DNA of 64,000 nt from Meira nashicola (Eukaryota; Basidiomycota; Exobasidiomycetes; Exobasidiales; Brachybasidiaceae), in assembly GCA_001600355.1 (NCBI GenBank), contig BCJU01000001.1:269178-333177 (forward strand), in the 5' to 3' direction. The notes below the pieces were generated by a model. It was not told the DNA's origin. It saw only the letters and a program-made list of their open reading frames with translations, and did not search any database. Within the stretch, counting starts at the first letter, position 1. Every line of letters begins with the position of its first letter. The position numbers were made by a program, and so were the translations under genes. Below are positions 31,441-41,785 of this stretch, one piece after another.

Positions 31441-31944
31441 ATGTCTTTCCTACCGAAAAGATTATCGTTGGGTCAAAGACTGTTGTCACAGGTTCAGGGA
31501 TTTAGATGGAATTCAACACTCGCATCAGAGTCTAATGTCACTGCTTCTACGTCATCAAACACGCTGGATACAACGCATTACCGTATCACATTGCGAAGAT
31601 CCGCAATCGGAATGCCCTCTCATACCAGAAAGGTACTTGAATCGATGGGATTGCGTAAGCGTTTACAGAGCGTTTACAGACCCAAGAGAGCAGATATTGC
31701 CGGTATGGTGTTGGCAGTGAAGGAATTGGTTCATGTAGAGAATGTACGCAGGCTTCCAGGGATAGAAGACGACATTACTGTCAACTACGCTGAGGACAAA
31801 GATGCAATTTGGGTTAATGAAAAGAATGAAGTTGTTAGTTGGGGAGGCAAAAAAGCATATAAAGCGCCTCGAGGATATACAATTGTTGGCAATTTGGTCA
31901 ATGAAAACCGTCACCGTGAAATCCTTGCATCACGACAAAAGTGA
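31441..31944 (+). CDS. MRPL33: Mitochondrial ribosomal protein uL30m
   Basis: Component of the large mitoribosomal subunit. I choose the ATG at 31441 (167 residues). The frame is open further upstream, but that stretch looks non-coding and starts at a GTG. The N terminus MSFLPKRLSLGQRLLSQVQG followed by FRWNST is a convincing mitochondrial presequence. The uL30 fold follows: HYRITLRRSAIGMPSHTRKV, LGL-like MGLRKRLQSVYRP, then a helix VLAVKELVHVENV. A C-terminal extension of about 70 residues is usual for fungal mitochondrial forms. CATTCAG four bases before the ATG suggests a possible 5' UTR intron. Confidence 0.88.
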   Translation: MSFLPKRLSLGQRLLSQVQGFRWNSTLASESNVTASTSSNTLDTTHYRITLRRSAIGMPSHTRKVLESMGLRKRLQSVYRPKRADIAGMVLAVKELVHVENVRRLPGIEDDITVNYAEDKDAIWVNEKNEVVSWGGKKAYKAPRGYTIVGNLVNENRHREILASRQK

Positions 31945-32690
31945 TCTTTGTACTTGTACTCATAGAAATGTATTTTATTTATTCCCCCTGCCAAGATGGT
32001 GAAGGTATTGTTTGTTAACGAAAGCTTATCGGCAATAAGCCAAAGGAAGAGAATCTGTGTGGTTATATTTAGACTAGTTTAGGTATCAAATTTCCGTGTA
32101 GAAGACTTCCATGCATATCCTCTTTCCCTAAAAAAGCGCAAAGAAAGTTGCGCGACGGCACCGGATTTGCATAAAAATGAAATGAATACGCCTGCTAAGA
32201 AAAGGGGTGATAAAGGGTGAAACAGTGCCTACGCCGCTTACGTCTTTGCGTTTGTGTTTTTTAAAGGGCACCACGCATGCACACATGGTACGCGTATATG
32301 AAGATTGGTATTTATATATTGAACATATCAGACAGGATATGCAGATACTGAAATTATACCCAAAACGAAAAATATCACATTGCCTTTGCCGTTGTTTTTT
32401 TTATGTGGGCGTTCAAAGTACTTTCTATGGAAGAGTTCTCTGCGTGTGTAGGTTACCGAATCACTTCCATCATTTCCCTTTGCTCCTTTCTCCATACATA
32501 TTCAGCGGTACTAAAAGAAAAGGATTGCGATTGTTTTCTCCAAGCTCATTGAGAGAGAGAGAGACAATTGAATCTATAAACATCCAATTAAACTTCCCGC
32601 GCTCTCACGTATTTTGCATCGCATCCGGCACAGAATTGGCATCTCTTCCAACCACATTCGCTTCCATCATTTAACAAATCACAACAAAAA
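31945..32690. other. Intergenic region upstream of the P/Q-rich conserved protein
   Basis: About 750 bp without a supported gene. It contains a (GA)7 tract (32551-32564) and CT-rich leader sequence before the start at 32691. One open frame of 155 codons (32207-32674) reads simple promoter sequence and resembles nothing. Confidence 0.5.
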
Positions 32691-33899
32691 ATGTCTGCAA
32701 TTTATTCCGTTTTCACTTCTCCAAATCATCCGCCAGTACCAAATCATTTGCCAACTTTGATCGTCACACCGGTAAACAATCCTCATCATGTTTTATACTC
32801 GTATATACATACATCATTTAACCGAGAAACTTATTTGTTAACACCATCCCCACAAGGTGATTTGTGCGTTGCAAAGATGGTACCTCCTCCTGGCTCACGT
32901 GGCCCCGGTGGTCCAGGAAACATGTCCGATTCAAGTCATTCCTCCGATCCAACAAGAGACAAAACGGTGCGCTGTGAGGCATCTAGAAATTTGAAATGGT
33001 CCGTCACAAATACTGGTATTCATGCACCCGTATACAAATTGACGCTTCCTAATCCAGATGCACCCGGAAATGAACAACCTCTTTTTCAAATCTCCAAACC
33101 AAATCCCAATGCAACCTTTTGGACGATGTTCTACTTTACCTATGCTGGACATCTTATTCCACCTAAACGAATTGAGTTTGGAAAGATTCAAAAGAATTCC
33201 ACAACAGGCGGTGGAGGTGGCACACGAGTTTCAATAACGGGGAAAAGTGAAGAGGAAAAGGCAGTTTGGCAAACGTTGGGAGAGGGAAATGAAGATATGG
33301 TTGAATGGATTGTTTTATGTGCCGCTTTGAATTTATTGGATGAGGAAATTATTAAAGCTGCAGAAAAGGCATCTGGAGGACCGACAAACGGAGTCAATAA
33401 ACGTTCTGTTCCTTCTAGCAGACCGCAAGGAAATGGTGTTCCAGGTATGCAAATTCGTCAAACAAAAGGTAATGCACCTGCTCCTTTCCGACAAGGACAA
33501 CAAGCGCAACAAGCTCAACAACAACGAATGCCTATGCCACAACAACAGCAGCATCACCATCAACAACAACAACAAAGACCTCATCCACCTCCATTGAATA
33601 CACAACAAGGACCTTCTCGTCCCTTGTATCCACCAGGTATGAACGGTCAAGGACCACCAAGACAACCAAGTCCTTATGAAAGAGGATCTAATTCGCCCGC
33701 ATCTCCTATGGGAAATCCAGGTTATCGATCACCTATGGGAGGACCAGGTGGTAGATCACCCATGCCAGGACAGATGCCTGGACAAATGCCACCACACATG
33801 CAACAACAAATGCAAAGACCTATGCCACCACAGATGCAACAGCAAATGCCAATGCCAAATGGTCAAAATGGGTATTATAACGGATCAAGACCTTTTTAA
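32691..33899 (+). CDS. Unknown protein: globular N-terminal half, P/Q-rich tail
   Basis: I do not recognise this 402-residue protein, although it looks like a real domain protein. Residues about 90-230 form a probable globular domain with mixed beta strands and helices (LKWSVTNTGIHAPVYKLTL, FWTMFYFTYAGHLIPPKRI, EWIVLCAALNLLDEEIIKAA). From about 240 on the chain is Gln/Pro/Met-rich with poly-Q and repeated GQMP/QQQM segments, typical of disordered adaptor or transcription-related proteins. No signal peptide or membrane span. The start at 32691 sits in AAAAAATGTC. The gene is intronless. Confidence 0.7.
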   Translation: MSAIYSVFTSPNHPPVPNHLPTLIVTPVNNPHHVLYSYIHTSFNRETYLLTPSPQGDLCVAKMVPPPGSRGPGGPGNMSDSSHSSDPTRDKTVRCEASRNLKWSVTNTGIHAPVYKLTLPNPDAPGNEQPLFQISKPNPNATFWTMFYFTYAGHLIPPKRIEFGKIQKNSTTGGGGGTRVSITGKSEEEKAVWQTLGEGNEDMVEWIVLCAALNLLDEEIIKAAEKASGGPTNGVNKRSVPSSRPQGNGVPGMQIRQTKGNAPAPFRQGQQAQQAQQQRMPMPQQQQHHHQQQQQRPHPPPLNTQQGPSRPLYPPGMNGQGPPRQPSPYERGSNSPASPMGNPGYRSPMGGPGGRSPMPGQMPGQMPPHMQQQMQRPMPPQMQQQMPMPNGQNGYYNGSRPF

Positions 33900-34248
33900 A
33901 AGAAGGATCTTTTTATTTCACATACTTTTTTCCCTTCGTCCTCTGTGTAAATGTAGTTCATCTTTGTACGTCTATAATTCATCGCGATCTGTACGGGCTA
34001 ATGGACATTATATTTTTTATTCATGCTCGCGAGTGAGTGGTGAGTGAATTTGTTGTACAGTATAAGCAAGGTTCAAGCGCGGATTGAGAGATTAAATTAT
34101 CGCGTAGCGTGTTGCGTGCATATTGGCGTAGACTATACTGTTTTAGTGCCTAACATATAACTTTTAACTTATGCAACCGGTTACGATAACGCACCTTACA
34201 CTTTCACCATCATCAAACAATTGTGTTTCCCGTTAAGCATTAATCACA
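33900..34248. other. Intergenic region
   Basis: 349 bp, AT-rich, holding the 3' end of the P/Q-rich gene and the promoter of the LisH-CTLH gene. No gene seen. Confidence 0.5.
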
Positions 34249-35661
34249 ATGGCCGGTCATAATCATGATTCAGGTCCACCAAAAGAAATTGAAGAATCTG
34301 TTGCGGAAATCACAGCACCAACGGCTATGAGAAAATTGGTTTTGAATTATTTGATTCATCATTGTTACGTTGATACAGCACAAGCATTTGCAGATGATGG
34401 AATTTCATCTTCAACACAAATGGGAAATGTAGATGAAGCTGGACCTTCAAAGGGAATGATGAATAAGGTGCATAATTCATCAAATGGGAAATCTGGCGGT
34501 GGTCATTCACGTTCATCTTCTCGTCAAAATGGTGGCTCATCTGCTCATCCTCTTTCCGCACCACCTTTATCTCATGATGATTCATCGATGGAAGTAGAGA
34601 TTGATGGTTTGCTATCGTTGGCAGGAGATACAAGTACGGAAAAGGGACCTACTCGAACAGGAAATGAAGAATTATCAGCAGAAGATATTCGTAGCATTAA
34701 AGCGCGAAAAGCAATCAAAGACTGCATAATCAATGGTCGTATCAAACAAGCAGTAGAGCTTTGTAATAAACATTTTCCAACAGTTTTGAATGGACCTGTA
34801 CAAACAGTACAAGATAATGGAAAAAAGAATGCAACAGAAGTAGAGAGAATTTTACCAGCAAATCCTACTTCATTAGATCCAGCACATTTATCACTCAATC
34901 TTCAAATTCAATCATTCATAGAATGCGTTCGAGCTGCATCAGTAAATTCTGCCACTTCATTCACTCCAAGCATACCCGCCAGAAATTCGCATCAAGGAAC
35001 TTCTGCTATGCCAAATATGCATTCAGTCGTTTCCAATACACCTGGAATCGCAGCAGCTGCTGCTATCTCTCGTTCAGCTTCACCAGCACCTTCTTCAGTT
35101 TCATCTGCAGGTTCTATCACTTCAGGAAATGGAATGAGTGCAAGCATAAACAGTAATGGAGGTTCATCAACTGCAAATGATCCTAATTTGCTTGGAGCTT
35201 TGCAAGGCGCACAAAAGTTATGGTCAGATGTGCAAAAGTTACCTGCTTATTGGCGTGCGATGTATTTGAAAGAATTGGAAAGTGTGACGAGTATGTTGGC
35301 TTATAGAGATTTACTCAAAAGTCCAGTTTCGAAATATTTGGATCAAAGTAGACGTGTTGCACTTGCAGAACAAATCAATAGTGCAATCATGTTAAGAACA
35401 GGAAAACCTTCGCAACCTTTAATCGAATCGGCCGTTCGACAAACAACATTTTGTTGGCAAACATTAGCGAATGAGAAAGTAGTTTTACCTGCAAATCATT
35501 GGGTATTCTCAAATGGTTCTGTTGTTGGCTCGGATGGATTTGAAGGTGGCGTTTCAACTGCCGTTTCTACAGGCGTGAATCCTTCTAATATCGAACGAGC
35601 AAAAAAGGCTGGAAAGACACTACCATCTTGGGATCTTCATGGCTTCTTACAGGAGCGTTAA
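34249..35661 (+). CDS. LisH-CTLH-CRA protein (GID/RanBPM-like)
   Basis: A 470-residue protein from the ATG at 34249. An N-terminal LisH-like helix pair is seen (AMRKLVLNYLIHHCYVDTAQ, then AFADDG), followed by a Ser/Asn-rich linker. A CTLH segment begins near residue 145 (SIKARKAIKDCIINGRIKQA, then VELCNKHF), with LQIQSFIECVRAA after another low-complexity stretch. The CRA-like C-terminal helices run from about 310 (LLGALQGAQKLWSDVQKL to the end). Such proteins are subunits of the GID/CTLH ubiquitin ligase, which targets gluconeogenic enzymes in yeast. It lacks the SPRY domain of Gid1/RanBPM and is about twice the size of Gid8, so exact orthology is open. The 3' end converges with AP-1 gamma, 84 bp away. 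Confidence 0.82.
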   Translation: MAGHNHDSGPPKEIEESVAEITAPTAMRKLVLNYLIHHCYVDTAQAFADDGISSSTQMGNVDEAGPSKGMMNKVHNSSNGKSGGGHSRSSSRQNGGSSAHPLSAPPLSHDDSSMEVEIDGLLSLAGDTSTEKGPTRTGNEELSAEDIRSIKARKAIKDCIINGRIKQAVELCNKHFPTVLNGPVQTVQDNGKKNATEVERILPANPTSLDPAHLSLNLQIQSFIECVRAASVNSATSFTPSIPARNSHQGTSAMPNMHSVVSNTPGIAAAAAISRSASPAPSSVSSAGSITSGNGMSASINSNGGSSTANDPNLLGALQGAQKLWSDVQKLPAYWRAMYLKELESVTSMLAYRDLLKSPVSKYLDQSRRVALAEQINSAIMLRTGKPSQPLIESAVRQTTFCWQTLANEKVVLPANHWVFSNGSVVGSDGFEGGVSTAVSTGVNPSNIERAKKAGKTLPSWDLHGFLQER

Positions 35662-35745
35662 ATGTAACACAAACATTGTCTCTCATACATATGTATCATT
35701 TTCCTTTTCTTCATTTAATGACAATGCATAAAGTACCACATATGA

Positions 35746-38400
35746 TCACGATAATACAGGGAAATCAGCAAAATCCACTTGATCTTGCACAGATTGACCG
35801 GAAGCAGTGGTAAATCCAATTCGTAATCGTAAACGGACTTGAGCTCCTTTGGGTGTCATTACACGCATTTGTTGCGTTTCTTGTGCTGATGGAGAAACGT
35901 TTGCATTGGAAATTGCTAGCATCTGTAACTTTTGACTTTTTGGAACGGCTGCTTGGAAATTTACGCCTTGTACCTGCTGTCCAGCTGTCGCCACAAATTT
36001 GGCAATAATGTTGACAATTTCCGTTCTTCCAGGATTGACGGTGGGTGTTAGAGTGATTTTGAGACCGTTTTTGTCGTATGCTGTATATGCCTTGGCGGAT
36101 GATGATGATGGTGGTTGGGGTGCTGCTGCTGCGACTTGAGGTGGAGGTGGCGAAGCAGCTGCCGGTCTCGATGGTTGAGATCCTAATCCCAACATGTCCA
36201 ATCCATCCAAACCACTACCAGACTGGTTGGAGGAGGTTTGTTGAGGAGGAGAGGATACAGGCCCAGAATCATTTCCAAATAAGCCCATGATATCCTGCAT
36301 AGAGGATTTCGAAGATTGTTGAGTAGATCCATTCGCAGGTGTGGGTGAAGAGACGGATTCATTGCCCATTCCTCCAAAGATGTCCGCCAGCAGATCTTGT
36401 GTTGTTTGTGCCCCTTTTCCGTTGACGGAATTCGAGCCATTAGTTGCAGATGAGCCTGGATCGTCTCCCATAAGGTCTAAAAGTGCATCTTTGTCCCGTC
36501 TTGTGCTTCCAACTGCTCGTTTTTCACTCACCGTTCCAATCACTGTTGCTTTGATTTCCGGTGGAGGCATTGGCTCTAATACGCCATCTCGTAGATCACT
36601 TCTGCCTAGCAATGCTGAGAATTCTACTGATCTCTGTTGCAATTCAACGTCCACAGTTGTTTCATATCGGTGTAGCAGTTGGGTGATGAGATTTTGTGAA
36701 GCACTGTCACCCGCTAGACGAACGTGTAATTTGGCCATCGAAGTGAGTACCCACTGACGAATGTGTGAATTTGCATATGGGGAATCTAATACGTTTGACA
36801 ACAGATCCACAATCTCCTTTGGTTGCACTTGTCTCACCAATTCTTCATCTTCGAAACTTCCACCTCCCACCAAAACCTCTCCAAACTCTCCAATAACCCA
36901 AACGCTTGCCAAAGTTAAACTTTCCTGACTGAAATCACGATGTAGAGCAGCAAAGAGACGTTGTGTTGTGTATAGCTGTAATTCGGGTGTATGACATACC
37001 AACCGGATGAATGCGCTCAAAACTTCCTCTCGCACATAGTTGCCTGCAACTTTGAGTACTCTTAGAACGGTATCAATGTGCCATCTTCTGTTTGGAGCAA
37101 ACTTTTCGGCTGCCAAGCAAATTTGAGTTGTGAGGCCGAGTTTAAATTCGTTATCGCTCACTTCCAAGAATGCCAAAAGCTCTCTGATCAGGATACGGAC
37201 GTTGCTTTCGTTGATGAGTGCGTAGCTTAATTCTAGTGCACGTCTTCGGATCGAAATATCGCCATCGCGAAGACAATCGATGATGATGTTCCGATGTCTT
37301 TGTACGGCATTGGTATCCATAGTGACGACCTTGTTTAAGGTATTTAAGGCAACATATCTGATATTGTTGTCTCGATTTCCCAAGAATTTACCCAAGATGT
37401 TGATGGCCATGACGCGCAATCCATTCTCTGCTTCGATCTCCAAGATTGTCAAAACAGTCTCATACAAAATACTGTTTCCTACATTTTTGCTAGCTTCTGT
37501 ATTTGTGGCAACTTGAGCTAAAACATCATTCATTGCTTCACTTGCAGCTGCATCATTTCTTCCCAATAAGCGGAGCAGACGTAAGATTTTAACTTGCAAG
37601 AATGGGTCTGTGATGCCAGATACGTCATGTTCAGGTGAATAGCCTGTTGCAACAAGCGCTTTTAGATGACGTACGAGGAGTGGAACATCTTGTCTAAATT
37701 GATCCAAAGCTTCGTCATCTTGTTGGCAAATTTCGATGGCCAATGTAACACCGCAGAGTAAAACACCATGATTCTTGTCGGTCAACAAGATCTTTGTCCG
37801 TTCAATAAAACGCTCAAGGAGATCGGGAACTTTTCGAACGATTCGCATAGCACAAAGTGCTGCTTTTCTGCGTACGTAACTGTTTGAGCTTCCCATCAAT
37901 CGTTCTACTTCATTGCACAAATCTCGCGACATTTCTTCAGATGCAATATTGGCAAATGTGCACAACGCTAAACCGACAACGTACATGTTGCTATGTTCCA
38001 TATCGTTTTTCAATCCGTTTGTGACTAGGGTTAAAACTTCTGTATTCTCATCAAGAAGTAGCATGATTCCAGTATAACCCAATCGCTTATCAATAAAACG
38101 AGGAGTTGCGACCAATTTTAAACATTCGATTTGACCGAAATGTGCTGGATAGCCCAGCATGTGTATGTAGAGAAGTTTTGAAATGTTGTTGTACAAGCTA
38201 AAAGGATCTGCTTGTTTGAATGAAGTACGAATTGCAGCAGATTCTTTTTGAATTAAACTTCTTTCTTCTGCTAATGTTTTGCATGATCGGATAGCTTTTA
38301 TTAGCGATTTGAGGTTATACAGACCTGCGCTGGCCAAAAGACCACCTAAACGGGGATCCAAAGCGGCCACCTGCTGTTGCTTTTGAAAGAAGGAGGCCAT
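35746..38400 (-). CDS. APL4: AP-1 clathrin adaptor complex, gamma subunit
   Basis: Large subunit of AP-1, which recruits clathrin at the trans-Golgi and endosomes. It has 884 residues from the ATG at 38400. The adaptin trunk (about 1-590) is a helical solenoid opening with SLIKAIRSCKTLAEERSLIQ and containing the characteristic GYPAHFGQIECLKL and RYVALNTLNKVV. A Ser/Gly/Pro-rich hinge of about 150 residues follows, with clathrin-box-like DLLADIF and DALLDLMGD segments. The C-terminal gamma-ear starts near YTAYDKNGLKITLTPT and ends DFADFPVLS, as in other gamma-adaptins. The ear distinguishes gamma from alpha, beta and delta subunits. The gene is divergent from the Rieske-DUF455 gene across 245 bp. 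Confidence 0.95.
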   Translation of the reverse strand: MASFFQKQQQVAALDPRLGGLLASAGLYNLKSLIKAIRSCKTLAEERSLIQKESAAIRTSFKQADPFSLYNNISKLLYIHMLGYPAHFGQIECLKLVATPRFIDKRLGYTGIMLLLDENTEVLTLVTNGLKNDMEHSNMYVVGLALCTFANIASEEMSRDLCNEVERLMGSSNSYVRRKAALCAMRIVRKVPDLLERFIERTKILLTDKNHGVLLCGVTLAIEICQQDDEALDQFRQDVPLLVRHLKALVATGYSPEHDVSGITDPFLQVKILRLLRLLGRNDAAASEAMNDVLAQVATNTEASKNVGNSILYETVLTILEIEAENGLRVMAINILGKFLGNRDNNIRYVALNTLNKVVTMDTNAVQRHRNIIIDCLRDGDISIRRRALELSYALINESNVRILIRELLAFLEVSDNEFKLGLTTQICLAAEKFAPNRRWHIDTVLRVLKVAGNYVREEVLSAFIRLVCHTPELQLYTTQRLFAALHRDFSQESLTLASVWVIGEFGEVLVGGGSFEDEELVRQVQPKEIVDLLSNVLDSPYANSHIRQWVLTSMAKLHVRLAGDSASQNLITQLLHRYETTVDVELQQRSVEFSALLGRSDLRDGVLEPMPPPEIKATVIGTVSEKRAVGSTRRDKDALLDLMGDDPGSSATNGSNSVNGKGAQTTQDLLADIFGGMGNESVSSPTPANGSTQQSSKSSMQDIMGLFGNDSGPVSSPPQQTSSNQSGSGLDGLDMLGLGSQPSRPAAASPPPPQVAAAAPQPPSSSSAKAYTAYDKNGLKITLTPTVNPGRTEIVNIIAKFVATAGQQVQGVNFQAAVPKSQKLQMLAISNANVSPSAQETQQMRVMTPKGAQVRLRLRIGFTTASGQSVQDQVDFADFPVLS

Positions 38401-38645
38401 CTTGGGTGCTAGCTGTATGGTGAGAAGGTGAAGGTGTTGGTTGTTTCCAAGGCGACAACTAGTACATGTTCCAGCTGTATGTTTCTATGTAGACTAATTG
38501 TGTGCCTGTCTCTGGGCCTGACTGTGCGCCGTGCGCCGAATGATTATTCTGTGCACGTACGAACACGTGAGAGATAAAATATTTTCATTTTACGAAAAAA
38601 GAAGTTCACTCTTCTTACAACAACAACGATGATCATTATTCCGTC

Positions 38646-40294
38646 ATGACCCCTTACGACCCATTCGTCGCCATTGGACCGGCGAATGAACTTCAAGAAA
38701 AGTCAGCTCGTCATCATATCACATTACGACATCGAACGATCACAAATCGATACCATTCTTTATTATTATTCTCTTTTCCAAAACCACAAAATGTCAATAA
38801 TGCACACCAATTTTATTGCATGGAAGCTGTTTGTCCTCATTTAGGAGCCCCATTAGAAAATGCAAGTATTTATGATGTCGAAGGAGAAGAAGAGGAAGAA
38901 GATATCGAAGATGCAGTAATCGTTTGCCCTTGGCATGAATATGATTTCTCTTTGAGAAGTGGTGAATCATCTACCGGTCTCAAAGCGTGTGTATTTGCGG
39001 TTGAAGTTCGATCGGATGGTCAAGTATGGGTACAACAGCCAGGAAGTGAAGGATGTGAAGGAGCTTGGGACGTGATTGAAGTTCGCCCTGTCAGTGAAGC
39101 TCCAACCCAAGGTCGTGAAGTGAAGGAACTTCATACAGCAATGCAAGACGTTTCTCTTGAACAACATTCACTTGTCGATCCAGAACCTACTCCAAAAACG
39201 CTTGTTGAATGGGCAGTACTCGTTTTGAATACCCCTGAACCTAAACAAAAGGTTCATTATACCCGCTTAGCCGCAAGAGCTTTCCGTTCAGGTCAATGTA
39301 GAATCATAGGAGGTGGAAGATGGAATGAGGCAGAAGAGAGAATATGGCTGAGGAAAGAAAGTGAGACACCACCAGCTATTCCACCTCGATTATCTGATGC
39401 AAAAGTAGTTCGACCTGGACAAGAAGGTAGACGTGGAAAAGGAGGAAGTGAAAGAAGTCGAATCGCTATGCTTCATTCTTTGGCCAATATTGAACAATGG
39501 GCTATAGACTTGGCATGGGATATCATTGCAAGGGCACCCGAATTGTATGCCAAAGAACAAACGACACCCTTACCAGTTCAGTTCTTTTCTGATTTCGTCA
39601 AAGTTGCAGAAGATGAAGCTAAGCACTTTACACTTTTGCAAAATCGATTGCATCAAATGGGAGCTCGATTTGGTGATTTGCCCGTTCATCATGGTCTTTG
39701 GGATAGTGCATCTGAAACGATGCATAGTTTAGATGCTAGATTGAGCATCATTCATCTTGTTCATGAAGCACGCGGTTTGGATGCTAATCCTTTGACGATT
39801 AAAAAGTTCGATAATGCCGGTGATAAGGATTCTGTAGAGGTGAGTTTTCAAGAGAAGGTATTATTTTTTTATGATGAGCCAAAAGCATTCATAGAGTCAA
39901 GCACGGATTGTAGCATCTTGTCCCTGTGTGGAGAGATGCTACGTGTCGAGTAATGAAATCATGTCTGATTGCAAGCATATTGAAGAGAAAGAAGAATTGT
40001 TACTCACTTTTTTTCTTTTTATCGGTGCAGGTTTTAACAATCATTCATTTGGATGAAGTGACACATGTTTCTGCTGGTCATCGTTGGTTGACGTATCTAT
40101 GCGATCAAGCAAAACAATCACCCGTTGAAGTTTTTCGTAAAAATGTTGCCCGTCACTTTGCCGGAAAGTTGAAAGGCCCTTTTAATGCTAATGATCGCTC
40201 AAAAGCAGGCTTAACGCGAGAATGGTATGAAGATTTGGTGGGTGAAAAGACAGGCCCTATTGGCGTTGCAAGAAGTGAGATTCCAGGGGGATAG
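38646..40294 (+). CDS. Rieske [2Fe-2S] domain fused to DUF455 ferritin-like domain
   Basis: Two exons, 38646-39839 and 40031-40294, joined by a 191-nt intron (GTGAGT...GTGCAG, phase 0), give 485 residues. The N-terminal Rieske domain has C63-P-H65 and C94-P-W-H97, the full 2Fe-2S ligand set. From about residue 195 a DUF455 (ferritin-like, MiaE-related) domain begins (TLVEWAVLVLNTPEPKQKVH). It carries a full di-iron-type set: E283, E324-x2-H327, E374 and E407-x2-H410. The last pair is encoded only by exon 2, which supports the intron. An electron-delivering Rieske domain on a di-iron carboxylate domain suggests an oxygenase or hydroxylase. The substrate is unknown. No targeting signal is obvious. 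Confidence 0.9.
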
Positions 40295-40613
40295 AAGTAT
40301 ATATATTGTATCAATAATAGAATTTTTTGTAGCATAGCATTTGTGTGCGTGCGTGTGAGCGTGCATGTTCAAAATCGCGGAGCCTTTCGGTCCGTGAAAT
40401 GAATCCCTATTATTATATTATTTTTATTTTCTGAGGCGGAAACGTCTTTCGATCGCCTACCCGACACGGGGCAGTAAAAAAAAGAAAGGGGAGATGGCAT
40501 CTTCATCCATCACCTTCTCGTCATTGGATTTAATGATCACATCTTATCTTTCGACACTGCCTCTCAAATCATAGCATTCATACAATCTTGCGCGCGCACT
40601 CTTTGCTTTCAAA
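40295..40613. other. Intergenic region upstream of the Zn2Cys6 gene
   Basis: 319 bp. AT-rich start, then a mixed region with CGAAACGTCTTTCG-like sequence and a CT-rich leader. No gene seen. Confidence 0.5.
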
Positions 40614-41785
40614 ATGAACGGTAGATTTTCGGTCGTTGTTGGATCATCACAAATTGATCATTTAACCGAAACAGAAAGGAAAAAGAAACAAAGAACCAAT
40701 CTACAATCATCACAAGAAGAAGCAAGTGATCAAATCGGATTTTCACGTCAGCCGCCTTTCGGTGAAGCATTGATTACGCCTTTTACTGTTTCTTCGATGG
40801 GTAAAATGCATAAAATTCAACCACCAGAACAACAACCACAACAACACTGCACCACACGCACAAACGCCGAGGCGTATGATTTTATTCCGTCGCCTCCGTC
40901 TTCTTGGCATGAGAGGAGGAATACCATCGAAAAAGGTCCGAATAATAATATTGTGCTGAGTACAAACGTGCGGGACAAAAGGAGGAATACAACTTTCAAT
41001 GATAACGTTAATAATCATAATCCGCGATCAAACACTTTTTTTCCTTACTCAATATCAATACCTTCCCGCTTACCAACACCTCCTCCTTTGCCACCATTAT
41101 ACTCAGATTTACGCAACGATCTGCTTCGTAACGGTTTAGGCAAAAGTATCATGCCACCAATTAAGAAGCCTCCGCCGCCACCACAAACTTCACAAAAGGG
41201 AGGGAGAGGTAGAATTGCAGTAGCTTGCGATCCTTGCCGAGCATTCAAGAGAAAGTGCTCGGGTGAACAACCATGCGAATTATGCAGAAGACGTGGTAGA
41301 AGTCATGAATGCAAATATGAACCAGGACCATGTTCTTTGCCACGCGCGCAACCAATAGAACCAGGTCCTTCAACTCCTAAACACAAAAACCAATCAATCA
41401 TCTTCGAAAAACATCATCAAGCTCAACAACGAAAGGAACACAAAAAGACGAATCCGAAACATCTGACTCGGATTTCGAATTCGAAGATACACAAGAGAAT
41501 AAATCGGATCAATTTTCAAATTCTGCTATGGTACAATGGAATAATACATCTCAAGCTCACTTTCAACCGCAACCATTTGCGCCACCTCCTTTGCCCCCAA
41601 TCGAAAACAATTACGAAAATCGATATAGATCTCGTAGTTTCAGTCATCCGTATGCTTATTCGCGCAATGGTTTGCCTTTACCTCGCTTGACAGTAGTTGA
41701 GCCAGTTCAAACTCGTCATCGTCGTTCATATTCACTGCATACCCCAGCCACCAGAGGGGAATCCTCCGAGAGTAGGCGCGAATGA
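40614..41785 (+). pseudogene. Zn2Cys6 transcription factor, apparently frameshifted
   Basis: The ATG at 40614 starts a protein with a fungal Zn2Cys6 cluster near residues 204-232. Its six cysteines are spaced C-x2-C-x6-C-x5-C-x2-C-x8-C (start CDPCRAFKRKC), followed by an ECKYEPG segment. About 50 residues later the frame changes character. The original frame turns into an unlikely I/L/R/N-rich tail ending at 41690, while the frame two bases over becomes a natural Ser/Asp/Glu then Pro-rich sequence and runs to 41785. One missing base between about 41381 and 41440 would explain this, and two five-A runs lie there. It could be a genuine inactivating or truncating shift, a sequencing error or an unrecognised intron. 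The cluster itself is intact. Confidence 0.65.

Noticed and set aside
32207..32674. 155-codon plus-strand frame before the P/Q-rich gene
   Set aside because: It reads promoter and leader sequence with no family likeness.
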